64,000 nucleotides of DNA from Diatrype stigma (taxonomy: Eukaryota; Ascomycota; Sordariomycetes; Xylariales; Diatrypaceae): assembly GCA_022225965.2 (NCBI GenBank), contig JAKJXP020000058.1, positions 228,504-292,503 on the forward strand, in the 5' to 3' direction. Shown piece by piece: positions 11,303 to 21,214 of this stretch. The notes below the pieces were generated by a model. The model saw only the letters and a list, made by a program, of their open reading frames with translations, was not told the DNA's origin and made no database searches. The translations under genes and the position numbers were made by a program. Positions within the stretch are counted from its first letter, which is position 1; each line of letters begins with the position of its first letter.

Positions 11303-12052
11303 AAGTGCGCGGTGTACGTTTTGTAAAGGTGAAGTGGATAAGATGGTACCTCTCTTTTCGCAGGCAAAGAGAGAGCAATCAATGTCGCTTCGTTTCGTAG
11401 CAGCGTGTTTGTATGTATGTATATACGTCGTCGGTCGTGGATCTAAATGGTTGGAAAAGTGAAATAGGGGCCGCAAGAGCGGAAATATGCTGCCAATATG
11501 AAGACGGAGGTTTTCTATCAAGGGACGCCATGATCAGAGTAGGTCAATGTAAAATAAAGCGCCTAAATGACCCTAGTTTCCGATGGATTGCTATTCTCTA
11601 CCTACCTCATCCGGGGACATCTTATCTTGCCGGCCTAGATGTCCCACTGCGCCACCTATTCTTCTGAAGGATTTCTTGGCTTTCCGTCAAACATATATCG
11701 TATTATCATATCAAATAACAGAAATAAGAATATGGTTAGACTTGGGTCTAAGAGATTCTCAAGTGTCTACGAAATAAGAAGCCATGGATCCTTGCGATTT
11801 GGACCACTACCTTGCGGTGTGCTGACGCCATGCCCTGATGCCAACATTTTCACTCCGTTGCTGACTAAGGAAATCTGTGATGAATCTGCCTACCACAATA
11901 TAAGTTTCCATACTTTCCAAAGATAGTTCTGCCTTCTTGTACGATTGGGATATATTTCAGCCATGTTCGATGTCCTTGGATATTCTAGACTGAGTCTGAG
12001 TTACCACTCCCACATTATAACCGCGCCATAACACCACTAATCTTACTTCTCA
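11303..12052. other. Intergenic region after the aldehyde dehydrogenase
   Basis: About 750 bp. The frames at 11413-11926 are short, overlapping and AT-rich, without recognisable motifs. I see no gene. Confidence 0.5.
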
Positions 12053-12865
12053 ATGACTATGGAATTTGAATATGAGACTATCTGTCGCCCAAACCGGAAG
12101 CTTTCTCAAGATGCACTCGATGAGCTCCACGCTTCTCTTCGTGAGCTGGGCGCTCTTTGTCTGTGCCCATTGCCCGATTATCAGGTATTCAACTCGAGCC
12201 TCTCGGCAGCTTTCGAAGACAAGTTATTAGTCGTTGCCCGGCAAAAGAACAAGATCATGGCGTTCGTGTCCGTCGTCCTTCTTGAAACCCCGCGACTCGA
12301 ACATCCTGTGGTCCACTCGGGCTTGAGTTGCATTCACCCGGACTTTCGGCGGTCCAAGGGTGTCCTTCAACAGCTATTCGGCTACGCATTCCTCCACCTG
12401 CTGACGGCGAATCCCAAGGGAGTCTGGATGACGACGGTGACGGACATCGTCAGCTCGCTGGTGCACATGACCAAATACTGCATCTCCAACTTCCCTTCAC
12501 CTGATAATATCACACGGAGAGGTCACCCCGGACCTAGTGATATTCACCTCCAGATCGCCCGGGACTTCAGCGCCAACCACCGCAGCAAGGCCATTATCCA
12601 CCCCACTGCCGAGTTCGATGAGGGTACATTCGTGTTCCGCGGCTCGAACGACCACGAGAGCGCAGCCGCGTTCCTCAAGGACATCGACGACCCGAGCCAT
12701 TGGCATCGCGACCACGCGACTTCGGCGTTCTACCGAGGGCTCATAGGGCCTGGCACTGGTGACGAGGTCCTTTTGGTTGGGTTCCTGGATCCGGAACACC
12801 TGAAAGAAATCACGAACAGCGATAGGTTCAGAGATCAGTGGATGGAGAGTTACGCGAAGCTCTGA
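12053..12865 (+). CDS. Uncharacterised protein with GNAT-like acetyltransferase fold features
   Basis: Single exon, 270 residues. The start is one of two closely spaced methionines (MTMEF). The region about residues 60-125 reads like a GNAT core: a strand LLVVARQKNKIMAFVSVVLL, then SGLSCIHPDFRRSKGVLQQL, where RRSKGV sits where the acetyl-CoA-binding R/Q-x-x-G-x-G/A loop would be, followed by a helix and WMTTVTDI. The second glycine of the loop is missing, so activity is uncertain. The C-terminal half has no motif I recognise. No signal peptide or membrane segment. Convergent with the saccharopine-dehydrogenase-like gene, 140 bp apart, with nothing else linking them. Confidence 0.7.
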   Translation: MTMEFEYETICRPNRKLSQDALDELHASLRELGALCLCPLPDYQVFNSSLSAAFEDKLLVVARQKNKIMAFVSVVLLETPRLEHPVVHSGLSCIHPDFRRSKGVLQQLFGYAFLHLLTANPKGVWMTTVTDIVSSLVHMTKYCISNFPSPDNITRRGHPGPSDIHLQIARDFSANHRSKAIIHPTAEFDEGTFVFRGSNDHESAAAFLKDIDDPSHWHRDHATSAFYRGLIGPGTGDEVLLVGFLDPEHLKEITNSDRFRDQWMESYAKL

Positions 12866-13005
12866 GATAAGCTGGATATCCTGACAGGAATCCGACACAC
12901 CTGGCCAGTGGGGTGAGACTGATTTTCAGAAAAAACAATACGATATAGGGGGTCCACTGCGACCCCTCGATGCTCTAACTATATTAACCATCCATTCTAA
13001 TGAGC

Positions 13006-14499
13006 TCATCCTCCAATTAGACTAGACTCAACGTGGAAACCTGCCTTGCCTAACCTGTCTACATAGCCTTGTCCTAGGCAAGCTGGGGTGTATAGACCTC
13101 CTTGGAGTTGGATGTCTTCTTCTAGCACCGTTAAAGCTGCCTGGGAAAGGAGCGTGGCGGTCACTGGAAAATTGTTAGTACCTATGGAACAAACGGGTCG
13201 TGAGTAGTAGGTAGGTATGGAACTCACTGTAGTACATGCTGCCATGAAAATAGGCTTTTCCGAAGGCTTGTTGGCCGTTTTCCGTCTTCGGGTCCGGCGT
13301 CGCCACACCCCGAAGCTCAATGTACTCCTTCTTGGCCTTCTCTGTGTCGGGGCCCTGGCCCGGCTGGTAACTGAGCTTGCGTATCAGGCTGCGGATAGGG
13401 CGCACCGGAATGAGCGCTTTCCCTATGGACACGGCGTAATGCGCGGCAATTCCGCTAAGATACCCCTTCGCATGATCATACTCCTGGTACGTGAAGTTCG
13501 GGCCGTAGGCCTGCTCCTGCAGCGAACACTCCTCTTGAAGTAAACCCCACGTGCGATATACGACTGCCGCGTTCCATTGGCCGGTGAGCGATGTCGTTAG
13601 CAGACCCAGTGGACCAACGCGATGTAGACCAGATAGTCTTGACCAGACCGACGGTCTAGCGAGAGCATGGGGGTTCTCGATGGGTGAAAGAGCGTACGGT
13701 CTGTTAGCTTCCTTTATATCCTTCAAGCTGTGATGGTCGGGGATCCCTAGGAGGCTGGTCAAGGTTCCTCCCGAAGGCATAGAGCTAAGCATTGTTAACT
13801 ACTAATTACGGCGTATGAGGTCAACAGGTTCCTCTCGGCACGCACCTCATCTCGTGAACTGAGACCAAGACGTCTCCCACTTGAGCCGAAAGCTTGGTCT
13901 TGATGAGCTGTGCCATGGACCACGTGAGCAGGTCGGAAGGCCCAGATTCGAGTCCGCTCTGGGGGATGATGATGGCCCCCGAGGCCCTTGCTGCATCGTT
14001 GTATTTCTTGATCATCTTCAGCGTCCATGGCACTTCGCCGGTACAGTCGATGTAGTGGGTCCCTGCTTCTGCACACGCCTTGACCGCATGCTCGCCGTAT
14101 ACACTGAAAGGGCCAACGACGTTGATCAGGAAGAATGTCTTCCTCGCCAAGGCGAGGAGATCCTCGTCGTTCACATTCACGACTTCGATTTCTACGTCGG
14201 CTGTTAGCTCACAAGGTAATCAAAACGCCATATCTGGGGTAGCCATACCGGGCTGAATGCGGTCTGTGTTCAGGGCTTTGCATTTCGAGACGACCTCCTT
14301 GAGTTTGTCGGCAGAACGGCCCGCCACGGCCCATTTGAGATCCGCGGGAAGCTTCGCGGCGACATGCTCGGCAGTCATGAGCCCGGTGTATCCTATAATC
14401 TTTAGCCTCTAGCATTTCACTACAGGTAGGTAGGAAGCACCTACCGGTTGCTCCATGGATGACGAGATCATACTGACGACCGTGTGCTTTGAAAGGCAT
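13006..14499 (-). CDS. Saccharopine-dehydrogenase-like oxidoreductase (trans-acting enoyl reductase type)
   Basis: Five exons on the minus strand: 14499-14445, 14392-14249, 14200-13846, 13784-13228 and 13181-13006; all introns are GT-AG, 46-61 bp, and phases agree. The product is 428 residues. The N-terminal Rossmann motif IHGATGYTGLMTAEH is created only by splicing exons 1 and 2. It is followed by LKWAVAGRSADKL, FFLINVVGPFSVYGEHAVKAC, THYIDCTGEVPW, and MSSMPSGGTL, which fits the SGGT segment of SCCPDH-like proteins. Family members include human SCCPDH and mycobacterial trans-acting enoyl reductases; the fungal substrate is unknown. It is not the lysine-pathway saccharopine reductase. A weak C-terminal hydrophobic stretch (FPVTATLLSQAALTVL) is typical of the group. 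Confidence 0.85.
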
Positions 14500-16133
14500 T
14501 GGGAGTAATCTGTCTTGCGAAGTAAAAGGGGGATCTTGGCGCAACAAGCAAAGCAGACGACGGTTGACGAAATCATCCACTGTTGCGATAGCTGACTAGC
14601 ACCAGAACAAAGCAGATGTTGGATTTATATTCCAACATGATTGCATTCATTGACGACTTGAGCCACCAAGTTGTCGTGTGTATGGCAACAACAGTCGGCT
14701 TGTCTTTTCCACCGTTTTCGAAGGGAAGTCCCATATTTGTATCATAATTGTCAATAGCAGGCGCATTCGATGACTTATACTAGCTTGACTTGGTAGTTGG
14801 CGGCCGGGTGGCTTGATACCCTGGATTGAATGCGGAGGAACTCGACTCCGACCCCTGGCCGCGGGATGGCGTCCTACTGCTATCGGGGGCTGTTGATAGG
14901 TCTATAGCTAACCTACGAATGCTGCGCCGTACGAAGCGAGGCCCGCCCCAAACTATCCTCCTGATCGCCAGTCCAACTACCGTAGCAATTAACTTACGCT
15001 TTGGCCTTTGGGGATTGGAAAATGACAAAGTTGCATACCTATCGGGGGTCCGATTTGATGATAGCCAGCCGATGCCGCCTCCGCGTTTCCCGTCCCCGCA
15101 ACTACGCCACCGCCACCGTACGGCACAGATCCGGAGCTAAGGCGGCCGGATTGAGAACTTGGCGTTATGACGGGTTTCATCAATATGCACACCCAAAGTA
15201 ACATATGACTAACGCCTGTCCTTCGGAAAGTTCGCTCTAATCGATGACTTTAACGGCACGGGAAGTTTCATTCTCACCAGATCTATATTCCCGATGGGTG
15301 TGTTTTCAATGGTCTACAGTACTAAGAAAGAATGCCTATCCCACTTTGACCCCCACTCACTTTCTACGGAGCATTGTTTGCACTTGTTGCTTACCTATGG
15401 AAACGGGGCTGGCCGATAATGTTGTACACAACATTAAAGTTTATCGCGTAAAAGGCTTCACATTCCACCCAAAGCCCTGAGTCATTGACAACTCAATAGA
15501 ACCGGTGTCTAGAAAGTAACAGTCATGGCTTCACTGTAGTCATCGGTAAGAAATACCATTGTTACACGAGGTTTCTCTGGCAGGATATAAATATCACGAA
15601 GGAGGTTGGCTTGGTTTGAAGGTCATCTCCTACGAGCATGCACCAGAACAACTCAATATCAGAAGCCACATTTCGGTTTTATTCCTATTAAATTTACTCC
15701 CTCCATTACAAGATGGTTCGTGGCTTAGTGAGCAATCACTAGAGATTTCAATATCCACCTAGTACCCCTAAACCACGCCAGGAACGATATCTAACAGAGC
15801 TGTTCTCAGGACCATAACCCGTCAAAGCTTAATGGCACGCAGCAGCCGCCTAGCGCAGCCCCAGCAAAGCCCGCTCCCGAGAAGCTAGCCCCAGAGAAGG
15901 TCCCTACGAGGCCGGCTTTGCAGCTGTCGACGTACTTCATCCCATGCAGGTCTGCGCCACCTCCACCAAGAAAATGATCCGGTTGTGAGGAGGTCATGTT
16001 GGATGAACGGGCTGGCTCATCAATACAAGTAAAATAACGACACAGTGATAAGATGGGTCGGTATAGACCATACATAACATTATCATCTTCTAGAGAAGGC
16101 TCCGCTCAGAGCGGAGGAATAAACTGACCTCAT
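14500..16133. other. Intergenic region with weak open frames only
   Basis: About 1.6 kb. Minus-strand frames at 15028-14780 and 15204-14989 are arginine/serine-rich without motifs. A minus-strand frame ending at 15806 has a Gly/Ala-rich stretch (GASFSGAGFAGAALGG) of about 60 codons and could be an exon of a small unknown gene. I cannot support a gene model. Confidence 0.4.
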
Positions 16134-16269
16134 AGTGTATGTAAGAAGGGAAAGAAGGAGTGGTGAAAATCGGTATATGTAAGTGTATAGGATCCAGCTG
16201 TGAAGCTGAATGTAAGAGCTAGCCTATATATTGGAGTGGATAGGATAACTAAGGTACTAGCCACCCAAC
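16134..16269 (+). repeat. Left terminal direct repeat (136 bp)
   Basis: Differs from the right copy at five positions, all transitions, and this copy always carries the A or T. Three of the five are TG to TA changes, the RIP context read on the other strand. Confidence 0.8.
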
Positions 16270-16964
16270 ACTGCCCCTTAGGCTACTCGGAAACGAAGGC
16301 ATCGCAAGCCATACTGACGTACAGAAACGAAGCCATCGTGAGCCATACTAACGTACATCACCTATACGTATGGACGGGCTGCCCCTATGGCATACGTACG
16401 GCGTATATAAAACCCCCCTATCCTTCCATATACTCCCATTCCTTCTCCCGGCTCTGTTCGTCTCTAGCTACTCGGGTACTTTTCTTCGAATCCCTTTTAC
16501 CCTGGCTCCTCTTGGGCACTGGTCTCCTTGACATCGACTCGTCGGCGGATTTGAGGCGATAGGTAATATATCGTAAAAGTATAGGGGTCGTACGAGGTTC
16601 TGCCCCTTAGGTCAGGACCTCGACGAAGAAGTAAAGTTGTTGATAATAAATCCCTTGGGCGCATGCGGGCAACAGCGCTACAGCAACGCTAGCTGCCCCA
16701 TTGCCGAATAAGGTGTACGCTTGATATAAAACCAAGCGAAAATAGTTATGGGGATATAGGGCGCATAAAACTAATGCGTTTTTGCTGCAAATTTTGCTGC
16801 GACAAATAAAAATCCGAACCGTCGGATATTTCGAAATGGAATGGAACTTTGCCCACGCCTACACATGAGGATTTTTAGGGACGTATCCATCCCAAGGCTT
16901 CCACCACCCTAAGGATTTTTAGGGGTTAGCACCCAAGGCTTCCTAAACCTAGCTGTATTAGAAT

Positions 16965-17036
16965 TGTTGGAATTGTTGGAATTGTTGAATTGTTGAATTA
17001 TTGGAATTGTTGGAATTGTTGGAATTGTTGGAATTA
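16965..17036. repeat. TTGGAATTG-type microsatellite
   Basis: About eight near-perfect 9 bp units (GGAATTGTT and shorter variants) lie inside the terminal-repeat element. The minus-strand Asn/Ser run translated from it is a by-product. Confidence 0.85.
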
Positions 17037-17206
17037 TATAGGTCGGAAATCGTCCGCAAATGCCGGCGATTGTTGTTCCGATGGGTAAAAATTTCTGCGC
17101 AGCCCCTGGAAGGAAGCTGGCAGCTTGCAGCAAATACCGGCAAGCAATTAACGCGTTCGATAAAGCCGTAACGCCGCCGGTGGAAGCAATTAGGAGCTCA
17201 TAACCT

Positions 17207-17342
17207 AGTGTATGTAAGAAGGGAAAGAAGGAGTGGTGAAAATCGGTATATGTAAGTGTGTAGGATCCAGCTGTGAAGCTGAGTGTGAGAGCTAGCCTAT
17301 ATACTGGAGTGGATAGGATGACTAAGGTACTAGCCACCCAAC
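17207..17342 (+). repeat. Right terminal direct repeat (136 bp)
   Basis: Right copy of the terminal direct repeat, 131/136 identical to the left one, followed directly by ACCTCAT. Confidence 0.8.
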
Positions 17343-17349
17343 ACCTCAT

Positions 17350-18238
17350 TACACTATTGGTTGATCGCTTGACTCCCACTGGCTGTAATCTAGCGTACAA
17401 TAAGTGTACCAGTCAACATGTCTAACAGGCAAGTAGGTATAGGACATTCGGAGATGTCGATGGCTCTACGAAGTACTCAACTAGCCGATTCGTTGCCGGA
17501 CCTACCGGAAACCAATTGCATTAGGTGTATTTAGCGCGGCCTCACGGACTTGACGATCTGATTGGTCAGACAGTGTTCTTGTCTCCCGATCGGGCAATAG
17601 GCAATACCTCGACCAAGATACTACAGAAGGACCAGGTGTTCTTGACATTACGCTGATAGGATATATATACCTTTAGATCCGGTAAAATGGGCCACTCCAA
17701 ACACCGGGTTTCCGGTAAAGCATAGATTTTGGAAGGTAATATTCTATTGAGTCATAATTACTCTGGGATGGTGTGTATAGCTGCACCTTGTAAGCTGCTA
17801 ACGCAGGGGACTGTTACATTACAATGGCACACCAAGAGATTATATTCTTCCCCCGGGGGCATTGCCAAGCTTTCGAACTTGGTCCTGGTTCGAAGGCACA
17901 ATCAGAGGTTACGACTATGATGAACCAGCGAATAGGAATTCGTTAGCCGATGCTGCATTAGCATTTGCCGAATTCTTCCTCCGCTCCATAATAGGTGATA
18001 CCCTGGTATCTTAGCTGAGATGAGCGACAGCGACATATAGTTGGCGACAATGACATATATATTTGTATAGGGTGTTTATGCATGCATATTTCTTTAAATA
18101 CTGATCACTTTCGGGCTGATATTCGTATACTCGTAGACCTTTCTGAATGCATTCTCATCCAGCCAACCCCTCTATACTTATCACTCGTAATCACCGCCCC
18201 TATCCCAACGAAAAGTCACAGCCCCTTATACCTAAGCC
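17350..18238. other. Intergenic region upstream of the zinc alcohol dehydrogenase
   Basis: About 890 bp, no coding frame of note. The 60 bp before the ATG are C-rich (CCCCTATCCCAACG), as in many fungal core promoters. Confidence 0.5.
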
Positions 18239-19458
18239 ATGGTTAATGCGATTCAATTCCGTGGCTCGCCCTCGGGCGAGATTGTCCAGACGACTTTCAC
18301 ACTTCCAGACATAAAGCCTGATGAAGTGTTGATCAAGGTCACCCACAGCGGCCTCTGCGGCAGCGATATCCACCAAGTTCAAAAGCCGCTGGTACTCGGC
18401 CACGAAGGCAAGTGCTGATTGCCTACCATGCTCCACGATTAACCGATCCAAGTTTCTCATTGAAAATCTGCATTCTTTCACAGGGATCGGGACCATCGAA
18501 GAAGTTGGGCCTTCGTGTTCCCTCTTCAAAGTCGGCGATAGGGTCGGATGGGCCGTCCTGAACTCCAGCTGCGGCCACTGTGATTTGTGCATGGCAGGGA
18601 GAGACGCGTACTGCCCGAATTCCAGCCTCTATGGTCTGAACGACTTTGATATCCACGGCTCGGTATGCAGCTATGTTGTCCGCAGGACGCAGTGGATTTT
18701 TCACATCCCCGCCGCCTTGTCGTCGGAAGATGCCGCTCCGCTGATGTGTGAGTAGTTTTCCCGTGTCGCAACGTTTGGAACAGTCGTTTACAGCTTTCAA
18801 CTCCTTTCACATGATAATAGGTGGTGGAGGCACCGTCTGGGCCCCCCTGATCGAGCAATGCAAGCCTTACGATCGAGTCGGCATCGTGGGTATCGGCGGG
18901 CTCGGGCATCTCGCTATCCAGTTCGCCGCCAAGATGGGATGCGACGCGGTGGTGTTCTCCGCTACCGAAGACAAGCGGGAGGAAGCCAAGGGGCTCGGCG
19001 CCAGCGAGTTCTACGCCACCAAGGGCGTTTCCGACTACAACACGCTCGGCGTGTCGAAGCCGATCGACCGTCTGCTCATCACGTCCTCTGCTAAATTCGA
19101 TCTCGGCATCTTCTACCCCGTCCTAGCGAGGAATGCTACGATCATCCCCCTCTCGGTCGATGGTGGTAACCTGACTGCGCCGTACATGCCCACTGTTGTC
19201 CTCGGTCACCAGATCGTGGGGAGCTGCATTTGCAGCCGATTTCCCCAGTACGTATTATGCCTGTCCCCTGAGCTAGCTAGCTATTTCCACAAGGTCTTAC
19301 AAAGCCCCAGGAACAAGATGCTGGATTTCGCTGCACGACACTCGATCCACTCTATCACAGAGAAGTTTCCGATGACGCTGGAAGGTGTGAAAGAAGCCAT
19401 GGAGAAGCTTAGATCTGGGAAAATGAGGTATCGTGGCGTTTTGAGCTGGAGCTATTGA
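18239..19458 (+). CDS. Zinc-dependent alcohol dehydrogenase (MDR superfamily, cinnamyl-alcohol-dehydrogenase-like)
   Basis: Four exons: 18239-18407, 18484-18747, 18821-19247 and 19311-19458; 335 residues. Intron 1 begins GCAAGT, a GC-AG intron needed to join GHE to GIGTIEEVG; intron 3 (63 bp, GTACGT...CAG) is in frame, but splicing gives SRFPQNKMLDFAA, the form seen in homologues. Motifs: catalytic zinc ligands in GLCGSDIH and GHEG, the structural zinc lobe CGHCDLCMAGRDAYC with all four cysteines, and the NAD(P) fold GIGGLGHLAIQFA. The likely reaction is reversible NADP-dependent reduction of aldehydes; substrate unknown. There is no synthase or regulator next to it, so it looks like a stand-alone detoxification or metabolic enzyme. 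Confidence 0.88.
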
Positions 19459-19975
19459 AGTGTCATTAGAGATACGGGGATTCGGTTCGATGATGAACGT
19501 TTGAGGTTGTCATTCTGATATGGAGATGTATAACATCCTTGCTGACTAATACGCTTAATCAAAAAATTCAACCCCGCGTCGTTCAAACGCGCCAACAACT
19601 CTTTAGTAAATAGTTCCGGGGTAAAGCGAAGGGAAGACAGAAAGGAAAGGGTGGGGAGAACAGACGTTGAAGTAAAAAAAGGGGTGGGGCACATGAAAAG
19701 GAGAATGGCATGAGCACGCTACCCCCTGAGCATCAAGAGTTTCATTGGCGGTGCTAAATGTCTGCTGTTCTGTGTTCGTCTCACTTCCAACTTGTGGATT
19801 CGTTGCATCGTCCGCTTCCATCCCATCCTCGCGACCCGCATCTTGGTCTGTCGAAACTCTGTTCGGATCGAGGATTAAGGTTCCGGGAGTTCCCACTTCA
19901 GATAGCGCCCGAGTAATGGCCAGCTCCAACGGCTGAATGTGCTAGCCGTTGAAATTGGACCGTCGAGTTGGTAGC
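19459..19975. other. Convergent intergenic region
   Basis: About 515 bp between the alcohol dehydrogenase (+) and the small three-exon gene (-). No supported coding frame. Confidence 0.5.
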
Positions 19976-20456
19976 CTATTCGAGGTATCCTGGACCTTGG
20001 AGTTTCCCTTTCCTATACAATAGATGGACCATTGGCTCTAGGGCGTAGGGTATACTGATGATGATCATGCCAGCAATACCAACGAACAACAGCCCAAACA
20101 TACTAAAGAATGCATATCCCGTCGATTTCAACTTTTACGGAAGGTTCTGGTCAGCATGGCGATTACTAACATCCAGGTGTACAGGAATACGGTAGATTGG
20201 CATAAGGAGGGCGCCTACAGTGGTGGATTCGCGGAAATGGAAGGCAAGGAGGTTCTTGAACTCACTTGGTTGCGGCACATCTCTTGAGACTGTGGGCTTG
20301 CTGGCTTCGTATTGAAGTCGTGTCTGCATCCATATGTCAAGATTCAAAACCCGCATTGCAGTTGATTACATTGTACATACATACCTCACACACGTTGGGA
20401 CTACCGGCAACCACATTATATTGCCTACAGCCTGCTGCTTGGTAAACCCTCTCCAT
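19976..20456 (-). CDS. Small unrecognised membrane protein, three exons
   Basis: Exons on the minus strand 20456-20385, 20323-20171 and 20131-19976, with introns of 61 and 39 bp bounded by GTATGT/CAG and GTTAGT/AAG; every exon length is a multiple of three, giving 126 residues. The protein starts MERVYQAAGCRQYNVV, has a polar middle with KPTVSRDVPQPSEFKNLLAF, and near the C-terminus a hydrophobic segment (FFSMFGLLFVGIAGMIIISI) followed by YALEPMVHLLYRKGKL, suggesting one membrane pass with a basic tail. No signal peptide is apparent. I recognise no family. Support comes from the agreement of start, splice sites, phase and a clean membrane segment; the 39 bp second intron is short even for a fungus, which keeps confidence moderate. 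Confidence 0.6.
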
Positions 20457-21214
20457 CAAACAGACGAGGCAGCGCCTTTTATTTGAAGGCGTGGCCTGAG
20501 GTTGTTGCCTTCTTGCTTACGCACCACTAACCCTCCGCAGACCCTTATTGACCAGTACTTAACACATGCAGTAGGACTATATTCGTCAAGCCGAATGCTG
20601 TAGTTAGGCAGACATTTCAGCGCAAATAAATTGATGGCGAAACATACAAATAATCTGAAAAGCTTGATATGATTATATGCATATCGATATTTACGGTTAT
20701 CAGTTGTCACCACTATAGCATTCTTAACTCATGTAGACTCAAGCTGGTTGAATTTAGGGGTTCAAACTCTCGGAAGTCTAGACTCTCTGATTGTATGTAG
20801 GTGTCAGGTATGTATGTTACTACATACCCTGTATGTAACATTTAGACATTGTGGATCACGGCTTAAACTCAGGTGTGGACCCTGCCCTATGGTCTACCTA
20901 ACCTAATTGTGAATGTAAACAAGGCGCGGTCAATTAGCCAATCACTGTCGATATTGCATTAGCGTTAGCTCTTTACTCGGAGCTTTCATCGCATCCCACC
21001 TTTTCTATCTTCGTGTCGCAACTTCTACTTCTAATTGCCAACCAGAGCTTCCACCACTCTGGCCCTCTTACCCTCTTAAGCCTCCAAGCAAATCACCCGG
21101 GAATTAGATTCATTCCCTTATAAACTGCCGCGATACTCCAGGTCGAGGATATACCACGCCCTCCACTGAAAACACCACCGCGACAGCGAGCTTCTCGCAA
21201 CACGTCGCCCGACC
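20457..21214. other. Divergent intergenic region between the small membrane protein and Bir1
   Basis: About 760 bp serving as shared upstream region. GTATGTA-type repeats near 20795-20840; no coding frame supported. Confidence 0.5.

Larger units (their letters stand above)
16134..17342. mobile_element. Terminal-direct-repeat element, TRIM-like (non-autonomous LTR retroelement candidate)
   Basis: Two direct repeats of equal length, 136 bp each, bound a 1,209 bp unit. ACCTCAT occurs immediately before the left repeat (16127-16133) and immediately after the right one (17343-17349), as a target duplication would. The interior (about 940 bp) has no reverse transcriptase or gag frame, but has a TATATAAAA box at about 16405, a 48 bp tandem repeat near 16868-16942 and a TTGGAATTG microsatellite. 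Size and layout fit a TRIM. Against this, 7 bp is longer than the usual 5 bp LTR duplication, the ends are AG...AAC rather than TG...CA, and no primer-binding site was recognised. Confidence 0.6.

Noticed and set aside
10001..11521. 506-codon minus-strand frame over the aldehyde dehydrogenase
   Set aside because: Antisense shadow of a GC-rich gene, full of Arg/Ala/Asp/Gly, with no motif; the plus-strand frame is a clear ALDH.
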